Below, piece after piece: positions 31,982-39,308 of a DNA stretch of 45,877 nt (position 1 is the first letter of the stretch; each line of letters opens with the position of its first letter). The position numbers and the translations under genes are program-made. The notes beneath the pieces were generated by a model that worked only from the letters and a program-made list of their open reading frames with translations, made no database searches and was not told where the DNA came from. Origin of the DNA: a virus; the IMG/VR virus record IMGVR_UViG_3300042988_000694, positions 1 to 45,877 of that record. The stretch is one strand, 5' to 3'.

Positions 31982-32721
31982 CAGCCTCCACGGCGGAACC
32001 GGCGGGCCTCACGTAGGCGACTTCGAAACATCGTCTTGCGGGGCTCTTCCTGATCGTTGCGTGCGGCCGCTTCGGCCAGCGCCTTCTCAGCTTCAACTAG
32101 GCGGTTATTCGCCTCGCCGTAGTCCTCATTGAGAGCGCGCAGCAAGAACGCCTCCAGCTTCCGTGTCAGGACCTCTGTGAACCCGACCGACCACGGCTGC
32201 GCCCCAACCGGGAACGGCGTATAGAGCGCGACAGCCCCCTCTGGGGCGACGCAATGGATGCGGTCGCCGATGATTTTGTAATCGAAGTCTGGCGCGCGAT
32301 TGCTGTCTCGAAAGCCCCAATAGCTCTGCGGCGCCGTGACCAGCGCGGCGATGTCGGGACGATAGCAGTCAATGAAGAACAGGCAGTCCTGCGGCTTCGC
32401 AAAGACGTCCTGATAGCCGGGCCAGGTGCTGTCGCCAACGCGGTTGAGACGCTGGAGCCGCGTGGCGAACTGCCAATTCCGGCGCCACAGCAACTCGCTG
32501 ACGATGCGGTCAAACCCGGACGACGCCGCCGTCCATTCGTCGGAGGTCTCGTCATCGGCGCTAATCGGCGTGTTGCCAGTCGCCGTGAGCGCTCGGTTGA
32601 TGATCGTCAGCTTGTCGGAGACGTCGATCGACCGACGCTGTCCCGTCTCAAGAGACAAGCCGACCGGGCCTTCACCAGCGGTTTCTTCCGTGACGAGCAC
32701 GGTCGGGAGATCGTCTGCCAT
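31978..32721 (-). CDS. Tail tubular protein A / head-tail adaptor, gp11-like
   Basis: The 247-residue protein matches the adaptor that joins portal and nozzle in podoviruses. Its core reads DKLTIINRALTATGNTPIS (34-52), then WRRNWQFATRLQRL, a beta domain near IALVTAPQSY, and finally a helix LTRKLEAFLLRALNEDYGEAN, which is the classic profile of T7 gp11-type proteins; the usual length is near 200-250. An AGG lies 8 bp before the ATG. It overlaps the nozzle gene by 4 bp. A 40-bp leader contains one of the AGTGCGTCGC repeats. Confidence 0.8.
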   Translation of the reverse strand: MADDLPTVLVTEETAGEGPVGLSLETGQRRSIDVSDKLTIINRALTATGNTPISADDETSDEWTAASSGFDRIVSELLWRRNWQFATRLQRLNRVGDSTWPGYQDVFAKPQDCLFFIDCYRPDIAALVTAPQSYWGFRDSNRAPDFDYKIIGDRIHCVAPEGAVALYTPFPVGAQPWSVGFTEVLTRKLEAFLLRALNEDYGEANNRLVEAEKALAEAAARNDQEEPRKTMFRSRLREARRFRRGGW

Positions 32722-32752
32722 GGCGGCAACCTGCGCCGGGAGGCAGACGCCC

Positions 32753-32762
32753 GCGACGCACT
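32753..32762 (-). repeat. AGTGCGTCGC leader repeat 3
   Basis: On the minus strand this 10-mer starts inside the TAG stop of the 425-residue surface protein gene and lies about 32 bases before the tail-adaptor ATG. Confidence 0.6.
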
Positions 32763-34038
32763 ATTTACCCATCACCGTCCAATTCGAGCCGTTGCAGTTG
32801 ATCGTGTAATAGGTCGACCCCCCGCCGGCGATGTTCGCGCCCCAGGCGATCGCGCCGGCGCCATCCGTGACCGCCCAGATGCGGCCCTTGTCCGAGCACG
32901 ATGACGATCCCCCTAGGCCTGTCGCAAAGGTTGTCGGAGTGACCTTGGCAAAGGTTGCCGACGTTATCGAGCTGCCGGAAGTTATTGGGCCAGTATCCGT
33001 TGCGAACCCACCAGACCCATTGGCGAGAACCTGCCCAGTTCCTTTTGGGTTTAGGTTCAAATTGATGTTAGTGCTTGTCCCTTCGACGCCGACGATCGGG
33101 TTAGATGTCGCCGCATTGAGATACAAATAATCGTTCGCAGCGCTACTGGAGACATTAAGGCCAGAGTTTATCGAGCGAAGCTGTAAAGTTTGAGCGTTCC
33201 CAGAGCCATCTCTATAATTCAAATTTACAAATTGCGACCCAACATTTGATCCAGCCGTCGCAAATGCCCCAACATTGAGTGCATTCACCACCGCGCCATC
33301 ATCGGTGATGAACCCATAATTCCAGTATGCCGTTGATCCCGCCGCGCGAGAAAGCTGCACGCCGTTGGCGTTTGCCTGCGTCCCGGCCCCCTGGATGATG
33401 AACGCCGCGCCTTCGATTGTTGAGGAGCCATTTACTTCAAAGTCGGCTTCATACCCGATGCACTTGCGGCCAGATAGCGTCGCTGCGCCATTGGTCGTAT
33501 TATCATCGCAGGCTGTATTGAGCCCCCACGTCGCCGCGTTGTTAACGGCGTTCACGCCGACAACGTAAAGACCAACGGCATTCTTCTGGTTCGGGGCGGT
33601 TCCTTGCGCGACGTTGTTATACGTATAGGCGTCATAAGCCGCGCCGCCTTGGACTGTCGAGCCGACGCCGATGTCAAGCACGCTGCGCGTAACGCCATAG
33701 AAGTAATAACCAGCGGGAATTATCGGGCTGTAGATCTGCGCTGCCGTCTTCGATGTCCGCTGGGCCAGCATGACCGATCCATCGCCAGTTAGGGACGATG
33801 ACAGACCAGGCAGAAGCGCGAACGTACCGATGTTCGACGACCCCAAGAGCGCGACGTTGCCGCTCAGATTGACCACATTCAGGAGTGACGCTTTCTTAGT
33901 CGCGCCCGATTGCACAACGGGGATGAATTCTGCCCCCGTCAGGGTCGTCGCCCGCGGCAGGTTGGAGATCGTTGTCGTCAACGATTGAGCGGAGGCAGGA
34001 ACGGTCAGCGCCAAAAGCGCCACGGCAATCTTCTTCAT
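32761..34038 (-). CDS. Secreted-type fibre-like protein in the capsid/tail region
   Basis: From the ATG at 34038, the 425-residue product starts with a signal peptide (MKKIAVALLALTVPASAQS). After it comes SNLPRATTLTGAEFIPVVQSGATKKASL, a common tail-fibre/appendage opening, then Gly/Ala/Asn/Thr-rich beta sequence and a C-terminal WAVTDGAGAIAWGANIAGGGSTYYTINCNGSNWTVMG, all typical of phage fibre proteins. The longer frame upstream (to 34140) is terminator and small-gene sequence, so I rejected it. It lies between the terminator after the capsid cassette and the tail adaptor. It is one of the five signal-peptide fibre-like proteins of this phage. Confidence 0.65.
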   Translation of the reverse strand: MKKIAVALLALTVPASAQSLTTTISNLPRATTLTGAEFIPVVQSGATKKASLLNVVNLSGNVALLGSSNIGTFALLPGLSSSLTGDGSVMLAQRTSKTAAQIYSPIIPAGYYFYGVTRSVLDIGVGSTVQGGAAYDAYTYNNVAQGTAPNQKNAVGLYVVGVNAVNNAATWGLNTACDDNTTNGAATLSGRKCIGYEADFEVNGSSTIEGAAFIIQGAGTQANANGVQLSRAAGSTAYWNYGFITDDGAVVNALNVGAFATAGSNVGSQFVNLNYRDGSGNAQTLQLRSINSGLNVSSSAANDYLYLNAATSNPIVGVEGTSTNINLNLNPKGTGQVLANGSGGFATDTGPITSGSSITSATFAKVTPTTFATGLGGSSSCSDKGRIWAVTDGAGAIAWGANIAGGGSTYYTINCNGSNWTVMGK

Positions 34039-34058
34039 GGTGACCCCGAAAATGAAAA

Positions 34059-34080
34059 GGGCCGGGGAATTCCCCGGCCC
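34059..34080 (-). terminator. Rho-independent terminator after the capsid cassette
   Basis: A perfect 22-bp palindrome forms an 11-bp GC-rich stem with almost no loop and, on the minus strand, is followed by TTTTCATTTT. It lies 5 bp after the stop of the small gene at 34086. It probably lowers read-through from the highly expressed capsid genes into the tail genes, matching the usual stoichiometry. Confidence 0.85.
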
Positions 34081-34085
34081 AGTGA

Positions 34086-34250
34086 TTAGCCCTCGGCCTT
34101 CGGCTTCGGAGGTTCCTTCTTGCCTGGTTCGTCCGGCCACGGCTCAAAAGCGTAGTCGTCCGGGAAGCGGTCGACCGCGTCCTGCGCGTCGATCTCAGGA
34201 AGTTCGAATTCCTGCTTCAGCGGCTTGTAGTAGACCTTCTTGTCAGCCAT
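34086..34250 (-). CDS. Small acidic protein after the cement gene
   Basis: This 54-residue frame, too short for usual gene callers, reads MADKKVYYKPLKQEFELPEI, then DRFPDDYAFEPWPDE and a Lys/Pro tail. It looks like a real coding sequence, with acidic, Pro-rich composition and a clean start 10 bases after the stop of the cement-like gene. It ends just before the terminator, so it belongs to the capsid cassette. The role is unknown; small head-associated proteins occur at this place in related phages. Confidence 0.6.
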   Translation of the reverse strand: MADKKVYYKPLKQEFELPEIDAQDAVDRFPDDYAFEPWPDEPGKKEPPKPKAEG

Positions 34251-34261
34251 CGACGCCTCCG

Positions 34262-34768
34262 TCAGGACATGTCAGGAAGGACCGCAACGAACGCCGTGAA
34301 GGTGATCGAGTGCGAGGTGCTGCCGAGATGGTCGACGTAGAGGTAGACATACCGATAGGTGATGTCTTTCTGCTCGTTTGTGAAGAAGATTTCACGGCGG
34401 CCAGCGACCGTCGTCGAACCCGCTTCAGTTGCTTCCGAGCCGGCCGTGCCGTTCGGGAGCAGGTTGCCCAACCCGAGCTGCTGGCCGCCAAGCACGACCG
34501 GCTTGGAGCCGTCCGCATTGTTCGATCCGAGCACCCAGATATTGACCTGGCCGTCCGTCGCAGTCGTGATGGCCGAAACGTCGAGAACGACAACCGCGTC
34601 GAGACGCGCCATCGAGCCAACGAGGCCGATGTCCGTACGGGGCTTGGCCCCGCCAAGATCAAGGATTTTGCTCGCACTCGCGACCTGGGCGATGCCGTCG
34701 GCCGTGACAGCAGCCGCGCCATCGGCGAGCTGCATAAATGCGTCGTAGGAATAAGTCCGCATGCCCAT
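34262..34768 (-). CDS. Capsid cement/decoration-like protein, Bbp16-like
   Basis: The 168-residue protein is beta-rich, with Gly/Ala/Thr/Val strands: AAAVTADGIAQVASASKILDLGG, then DAVVVLDVSAITTAT...NIWVLGSNNADGSK, and YRYVYLYVDHLGSTSHSITFTAFV. Size, opening pattern and the position right after the major capsid gene match the BPP-1 Bbp16-type cement proteins, which cap capsomers. AGGAGG lies 7 bp before the ATG. The alternative is any small beta-sandwich head protein. I have not run a search. Confidence 0.55.
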   Translation of the reverse strand: MGMRTYSYDAFMQLADGAAAVTADGIAQVASASKILDLGGAKPRTDIGLVGSMARLDAVVVLDVSAITTATDGQVNIWVLGSNNADGSKPVVLGGQQLGLGNLLPNGTAGSEATEAGSTTVAGRREIFFTNEQKDITYRYVYLYVDHLGSTSHSITFTAFVAVLPDMS

Positions 34769-34795
34769 CGTCGGGCCTCCTGTATTGGCGACCGC

Positions 34796-35755
34796 TTACG
34801 CGACGATCGCGGCGTCCGTGATGCCCGAAAGGCGGGTGAAGCAGAACGGATGTTCGTCCACCAGACCGACGTCCCAGGAGACGTGGGTGCTGTAGGTGAT
34901 GCCGTCCTGCAGGAGGCCGAAGTCGCGGATCTCCATCGGCTTGATCTGGATGCCGCGCAGGCCCGCTTCCCCGAAGGAACAGACGTAGAGCGACGTCGTC
35001 ACCGCGGAGCCGCCGCCGGTCGCCACTTCCGTAAACGGAAGGATCGCTGGGTGCAGGTCCTTCTCGTAGCCGAACAGAAGCGGCAGGCCGGCATAGGACA
35101 TCTTCGGCTTGCCGGTCTCGTCCCACGACTGCATCACGAAGCCGGTCAGGCTGGTGTTGCGGGCCGCGGCGATGAAGCGGTAGCGCATCGCCCAGGGGCA
35201 GATGATATGCGTCGGCTTGCGGGTGTTCTGGATCGCCCAGTCGAGCTTGCCAAGAGACAGGGCCGCGCCGCCAGACGTGCCGGCCGCGTTGTCGATGTTG
35301 CGGCCCCAGTTCGCCGAGCGCTTCTGGAGACCGTTGAATACCTTGTTGTCGGTCGTGTTGTCGCCCTTCAGGAAGGTCGAGATCCAAAGCTCGCCGAGAC
35401 GGGCCATGGCGTTCTGCTCTTCCCAGGCGCGGCGGCGCTCGCCACCACGATCGACAATCGCGCGATCGACCGGGATGTCGTGGTCGATGAGATAGGTCGC
35501 TTCCTGGAAGGGCGTCACAGTGCCCGCGCCAGAGGTGGACGACCCGTTGATGGCGCGGAAGGCCATCGATGCCGGAAGACCGGACTGGCGATAGCCGACA
35601 TAAACGGCGCCAGTGATGCCTTCGAACGGAAGGGCTTCCATCACATCGGATGAACGCGCGAACATCTCAACCAGCGGGCGCGAGCCCTGGTCGACTTCCT
35701 GACCCTTGAGATATTCCGGCAGGGTCATTACCGGAGTGAGAAGCGGAGACGCCAT
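34796..35755 (-). CDS. Major capsid protein
   Basis: The 319-residue protein is the HK97-fold coat protein by context: it follows the scaffold gene and precedes the cement-like gene. Its sequence, VDQGSRPLVEMFARSSDVMEALPFEGI, LIDHDIPVDRAIVDRGGERRRAWEEQ, FLKGDNTTDNKVFNGL and PTHIICPWAMRYRFIAAARNTSL, resembles the GP7-type major capsid proteins of epsilon15 and BPP-1 phages, which have about 330 residues. The molar amount would explain the strong terminator two genes later. Confidence 0.75.
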   Translation of the reverse strand: MASPLLTPVMTLPEYLKGQEVDQGSRPLVEMFARSSDVMEALPFEGITGAVYVGYRQSGLPASMAFRAINGSSTSGAGTVTPFQEATYLIDHDIPVDRAIVDRGGERRRAWEEQNAMARLGELWISTFLKGDNTTDNKVFNGLQKRSANWGRNIDNAAGTSGGAALSLGKLDWAIQNTRKPTHIICPWAMRYRFIAAARNTSLTGFVMQSWDETGKPKMSYAGLPLLFGYEKDLHPAILPFTEVATGGGSAVTTSLYVCSFGEAGLRGIQIKPMEIRDFGLLQDGITYSTHVSWDVGLVDEHPFCFTRLSGITDAAIVA

Positions 35756-35770
35756 TTTCTAAACCCCCAA

Positions 35771-36544
35771 TTATCGACCCGCCCCGCGGGCTTGCTGTAG
35801 CTGCCACGTCCGCTGGTCGAGCGGCGACATGCTTTCCCACCCGTCCGGTTTCCCGTCCGTGCGGCCCGAGTCACGCCCAGCGCCGTTAAACGCTGTGACG
35901 CCCTGAGAAGTGAAAACTTTCTGGATGCTCTCGAACGCCTTCACGATGTCGGGCGTAAACAGAGAGTGCTGGAGCTGCTGGCCGACCTGGTCGCCAAACT
36001 GCGCAACCATCCAATTGCGAACGGCGTCAACGCGCGATGCGCCACTGTCGCCAAGCTGCTTGAATAGTTCGGTCTGTGCATCCTTGATGCGGGCGGCGTT
36101 AGCCTGCTCAGCGGCGGCCATCGAATTCACGAAGGCGGCGGCCGTCTGCGCATATTCCGCTTTGGTCAGGCCGCGCGCGAGGGCGGTTTCCTGTAGCGTC
36201 TTCCAGAGCGGAGAATTCTCGTCGACCTGAAAATCTTCAGGCATCTTGTAATCTTCGGGGAAGGCGATGCCGTAGTCCTCGGCCTTCTCCGGTGTATTGG
36301 CTTTACGCTCTGCGGAAAGTCGCTCGACTTCAGCGAGCTTTTCGTTCGCCTCTTTCCACTTGGCGCCCAGCTCGTCGAGCTTGACGCCCTTCGCGGGGTC
36401 GAACAGCGTGTCGTCCGTCAGCCACTCAGGACGGGCAGGCGCATCACTCGCGGTCGGGGACGCGGCGCTGGAGGCCGGGTCGACGGACGTCGGCTGCGCT
36501 GCGTCGTCTTGCAAGTTCTGCTGGGTCTGCGCTTCGAGCGTCAT
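35771..36544 (-). CDS. Capsid scaffolding protein
   Basis: The 257-residue protein is acidic in its N-terminal and Gln/Ala-rich in its helical middle, as scaffolds usually are. An N-terminal disordered region (about 1-45) is followed by long helices (KLDELGAKWKEANEKLAEVERLSAE; KTLQETALARGLTKAEYAQTAAAFV) and a Gly-rich C-terminus (RTWQLQQARGAGR). It lies immediately before the major capsid gene and after the portal cassette. It would be removed or cut during maturation; no protease gene was seen, so release without cleavage is possible. The start lies inside the 3' end of the small upstream gene (100-bp overlap). Confidence 0.75.
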   Translation of the reverse strand: MTLEAQTQQNLQDDAAQPTSVDPASSAASPTASDAPARPEWLTDDTLFDPAKGVKLDELGAKWKEANEKLAEVERLSAERKANTPEKAEDYGIAFPEDYKMPEDFQVDENSPLWKTLQETALARGLTKAEYAQTAAAFVNSMAAAEQANAARIKDAQTELFKQLGDSGASRVDAVRNWMVAQFGDQVGQQLQHSLFTPDIVKAFESIQKVFTSQGVTAFNGAGRDSGRTDGKPDGWESMSPLDQRTWQLQQARGAGR

Positions 36545-36743
36545 GCGTTGAAAGGTCCATCGCTGTTATAAGTTCCGCCGCGAAAATGCGACGGCCCTCA
36601 TGCCTCTGCGACGCACTCAAGTCGGAAGGGCTTGGCGACAGGCTTTGGAGAACGACGACGAGATACTGCGCGAGATACTTTGCTTCGTCCGAGCGGCCGA
36701 TGCGCTTGAGCGCTTCCGCAACTTGATCGTCCGGGTAAATCAA
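36444..36743 (-). CDS. Small conserved-type protein between portal and scaffold
   Basis: The 99-residue protein begins MIYPDDQVAEALKRIGRSDEAKYLAQYLVVVLQ. Its first two thirds, including a later stretch RHEGRRIFAAELITAMDL, fit small helical proteins found after the portal gene in several podoviruses. The start overlaps the portal stop by 4 bp. The last 33 codons overlap the scaffold gene in another frame and look shadow-like, so the true end could be earlier or the long overlap real. One AGTGCGTCGC copy lies within the coding sequence, 64 bases before the scaffold start. Confidence 0.55.
   Translation of the reverse strand: MIYPDDQVAEALKRIGRSDEAKYLAQYLVVVLQSLSPSPSDLSASQRHEGRRIFAAELITAMDLSTHDARSADPAELARRRSAADVRRPGLQRRVPDRE
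36608..36617 (-). repeat. AGTGCGTCGC repeat 4
   Basis: This copy is in the coding sequence of the small portal-scaffold linker gene, about 64 bases before the scaffold ATG. The other three copies are intergenic. Confidence 0.5.
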
Positions 36744-38401
36744 AGGCCCTGCCCCTGTAGAGCGAATGTCGGCTGGTTGGCGGCCGGGCCAGCGAGATCA
36801 GCCGGCGGCGCCGCGCCATTCGGGAGAGCGGGGGCGCCAGAAGGCGTGCCGCCGGACAGCTTCGCGATATTGTCGATCGCGCCCTGGATGGCCTGCGGGT
36901 CGCGGCGCTTCCAGAGCTCGGTCACGCCCATCTTCGCGGCGATGGCCTCGATCGTCGCAACGCCGTCCGTCCCCATCTTGAATTCTTCCGGGAACGCCGC
37001 CGCGGCCACCTGGACGAAGCGCGTAAACAGCGCGACGTCTTCCTGCTCCGCGGAGCGTTGGGCCGGGTTGTAGGGCATCATCGCAACGGCCTGCTTCGTG
37101 CCGCCGACTTCGAGTTTGACGGGCTCGACGATGCCGGCCTTCTCGGCCAGATAGAGGAACCGCATATAGGAGCCGCCGCAAAACTCGGCCCAGAACACGC
37201 GGCCCGGCGTGCCGATGCGGCGCTGGGCCAGCGTCATCTCGTCGAGCCATTGGGTCGCGGTCGGCGGCGTCTTGCCGTCTTGCTGGGGCCAGTCCAGGAA
37301 GAAGAGGCGCTTCAGTCGCGTTTCAAGTTCCTGCGTGGCGTAGATCGCGACATCCGGTGGCGGGGGATCATAAATGTTTTTGATCGCGTCGTGCTCGCCG
37401 GGCCGGATCGCGTAAGCCATGCCAGCTTCGATGCCGTCTTGGATGTTCGTGAATGAGCCATCGGGGAAGGAGATCGGTGGTTCGAGGTTAAGGTCGACGT
37501 TCTTGATCTTCTTCGCCGCCAGCTCGTCCATCATGCGGAGATCCGGCAGCGCCTTGATGGCCGGGCCAGGAGCCCAAGCCCACTCGCTCGTTGCGCCGAA
37601 ACGGCCGACGATAAGCGGACAGGAGCCGCGGCCGGTGAGTTTCGCGCTATCAATCAGATGACCGTCGACGGAAAGCGTGTGCTGCCACTTCTCGTCGCCT
37701 GTGTCGTCGTAGATCGGCCAGAAGCCCCAGACGACCTGGCAGCGGGCGCTTGCGTCGCGCGCGCGCTTCTCGACCAGCTTCGGGGGAAGCCGGCCCGTCT
37801 TGCCGGGGATGATCTTCTCCAGGTCGCGCATCTTGGCATAGCGGACCATGAAGCGGTCGGCGATACGGCCGTCGGGCCCGACATTGATCTCCAGCTCCCG
37901 GATCGGGACAGCCTGGCAGACCGGCGGCTCGTGCGGTTTCGGATGGTCGATGTAGATCGCCGAGACGCCGATCGCGAGATCCGGGTCGGCGCCCTTGCCG
38001 AATTCCTCGTAAAAATTGGAGGCGTGGATCAGCTTGAAGACGTCCTCGTCGGCCTGGCGGGCCATCTCCTCGGCCTTCTCGCGCATCCCCCGCGGGACGG
38101 TCGGGCCGGCGCGGCGGACAACCCAGCGCTGGGTTTCCGGCATGAAGGTGTTGATGATGACGGTCGGGAAGTCGCCGGAGAGCTCAAACCCGAAGGATGT
38201 CGAGAGCAATTCCGCGTCGCGCGTGCGAGATGATGTGGCGCTCGTCGTCGAGCTGACCGTTCGCATCCGGTGCGGCGCCATGAAGAAATAGCACTCGCGC
38301 ATGTCGACTTCGAACTGAGCTTTTTGCCGGCGCGCGTCCTGGAGGCGCGTCTTGGCTTCCGACTCAAGCGCGTTGTCGGGCGCTGGTTTCTTGTCCGCCA
38401 T
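36740..38401 (-). CDS. Portal (head-tail connector) protein
   Basis: The 553-residue protein matches the podovirus portal family: an N-terminal helical region (ALESEAKTRLQDARRQKAQFEVDMRECYFFMAPHR), then STSFGFELSGDFPTVIINTFMPETQRWVVRRA, a middle with GRGSCPLIVGRFG and FAPGPAIKALPDLRMMDELAAKKIKN-like helices, and a Pro/Gly-rich end. The dodecameric portal would bind TerL and the tail. The ATG at 38401 shares a base with the upstream TGA (TGATG). The length is within the family's usual 500-560. Confidence 0.85.
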   Translation of the reverse strand: MADKKPAPDNALESEAKTRLQDARRQKAQFEVDMRECYFFMAPHRMRTVSSTTSATSSRTRDAELLSTSFGFELSGDFPTVIINTFMPETQRWVVRRAGPTVPRGMREKAEEMARQADEDVFKLIHASNFYEEFGKGADPDLAIGVSAIYIDHPKPHEPPVCQAVPIRELEINVGPDGRIADRFMVRYAKMRDLEKIIPGKTGRLPPKLVEKRARDASARCQVVWGFWPIYDDTGDEKWQHTLSVDGHLIDSAKLTGRGSCPLIVGRFGATSEWAWAPGPAIKALPDLRMMDELAAKKIKNVDLNLEPPISFPDGSFTNIQDGIEAGMAYAIRPGEHDAIKNIYDPPPPDVAIYATQELETRLKRLFFLDWPQQDGKTPPTATQWLDEMTLAQRRIGTPGRVFWAEFCGGSYMRFLYLAEKAGIVEPVKLEVGGTKQAVAMMPYNPAQRSAEQEDVALFTRFVQVAAAAFPEEFKMGTDGVATIEAIAAKMGVTELWKRRDPQAIQGAIDNIAKLSGGTPSGAPALPNGAAPPADLAGPAANQPTFALQGQGL

Positions 38402-38733
38402 CAACGCGCCCCGGTAAGGGCGCCGAAGCCCGGAATTTGAAGCCCGCCGAAGAAGGATGCGCCTCCCGAAGCGCCCGCCGCAGGAGCTGGGGCCGTCGTA
38501 GCCGGAACTGCGGATGTCTGGTTGCCGAGAGCGCCGCGCGCGCCGAACTGGCGCAGGACGTCCCAGGTGTCGTTGGCGACGCTGTTCTGGAGAGTGGCCG
38601 CCTGCTTCTGGGCGGCGATCTGCTGCTGGCGAGCAATAGCGACCTGCATGGCTTGCTGCTGCTGGATGGCTTGCAGCGCCATGAAGGTCTGAAGGCTATT
38701 GTCGCTCCCGCCGCCTTTGCCGCCTAAGCCCAT
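38401..38733 (-). CDS. Gln/Ala-rich small virion-associated protein
   Basis: The 110-residue protein has a Gly-rich start (MGLGGKGGGSDNSLQTF), a Gln/Ala-rich helix (LQAIQQQQAMQVAIARQQQIAAQKQAATLQ), and a Pro/Ala-rich end. Such composition is common for small internal or portal-associated proteins. GGAAGG lies just before the ATG at 38733; the longer frame from 38784 overlaps the preceding gene and was rejected. It is translationally coupled to the portal gene. No enzymatic motif is present. Confidence 0.6.
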   Translation of the reverse strand: MGLGGKGGGSDNSLQTFMALQAIQQQQAMQVAIARQQQIAAQKQAATLQNSVANDTWDVLRQFGARGALGNQTSAVPATTAPAPAAGASGGASFFGGLQIPGFGALTGAR

Positions 38734-39142
38734 CGCCTTCCACCACCTGCGCACCCTGCTTGATGAGCGCACGGTAGAGGCCATCTGGCCTCAAAGCCGA
38801 CGCACTCTTGGCCCCGACCATATGTTTGGCGAACGAGACGCAGGTCAGCGGGCCGCGGAAAATGACGGGCGCGCCGGCCTCGCGGACGACCCTTAGCTTG
38901 TCGGCGCCGTAGACAAGATCGTCGAGAACGTCGAGGCCCTTCTTATTGTTCGGGATCACGACGGTGCGGGCGTGCGAGAAGATGACCTCCTGGAAGATCC
39001 AGGCGTCGACCCCCTTCACGTAGGCGAAGATCGCTACATGCTTGAACTGTCCGGGGACCAGGCGCCCATACCAGACCGGAGAGTCGGGATAGAAGCAGAC
39101 GATCCAGTCAATGATTTCCGAGGCGCTTCGTTCTATCAACAT
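38696..39142 (-). CDS. Possible NlpC/P60-like or transglutaminase-fold protein
   Basis: The 148-residue protein has alternating strands (DWIVCFYPDSPVWYG, GQFKHVAIFAYVKGVDAWIFQEVIF) and a GPLTCVSFAKHMVG segment with a Cys. The combination of an early His in KHVAIFAY and a later TCVxxxK(H/R)xxG motif recalls permuted papain-fold proteins that sit after the terminase in many podoviruses. A catalytic role is inferred only. It overlaps the upstream gene by 35 bp and the downstream gene by 38 bp. It could instead be a head-completion protein. Confidence 0.5.
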   Translation of the reverse strand: MLIERSASEIIDWIVCFYPDSPVWYGRLVPGQFKHVAIFAYVKGVDAWIFQEVIFSHARTVVIPNNKKGLDVLDDLVYGADKLRVVREAGAPVIFRGPLTCVSFAKHMVGAKSASALRPDGLYRALIKQGAQVVEGDGLRRQRRRERQ

Positions 39143-39308
39143 CGTCCCATCCCCGTGGGTGCTCGGCCTCGAACCGGAGAATATGCTTTCTCACCTGGTC
39201 GACGGTCGCTTCGCCATGCTTGATCGCGTCCTCGATCTTGGCGATGTCCCAGTCGTGGCAGGCCCGGTTAATGATCTGGCGCAGCTCGTCGCCGAGAATG
39301 TCCGTCAT
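39108..39308 (-). CDS. Small hypothetical protein after terminase
   Basis: The 66-residue protein (MTDILGDELRQIINRACHDWD...) is helical and charged, with no known motif. Its ATG overlaps the terminase stop by 4 bp, a standard translational coupling. The longer frame from 39581 is an antisense-like shadow of terminase and is rejected. It may be a small terminase accessory factor or unrelated. Confidence 0.6.
   Translation of the reverse strand: MTDILGDELRQIINRACHDWDIAKIEDAIKHGEATVDQVRKHILRFEAEHPRGWDDVDRTKRLGNH

Noticed and set aside
34037-35653. Long plus-strand open frame (538 codons) opposite capsid and cement genes
   Set aside because: Antisense shadow of the capsid cassette; crosses three real genes and a terminator.
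38792-38803. A fifth copy of the AGTGCGTCGC repeat near 38.8 kb
   Set aside because: Only nine of ten bases match and it is in the middle of a coding sequence, so it does not belong to the set.
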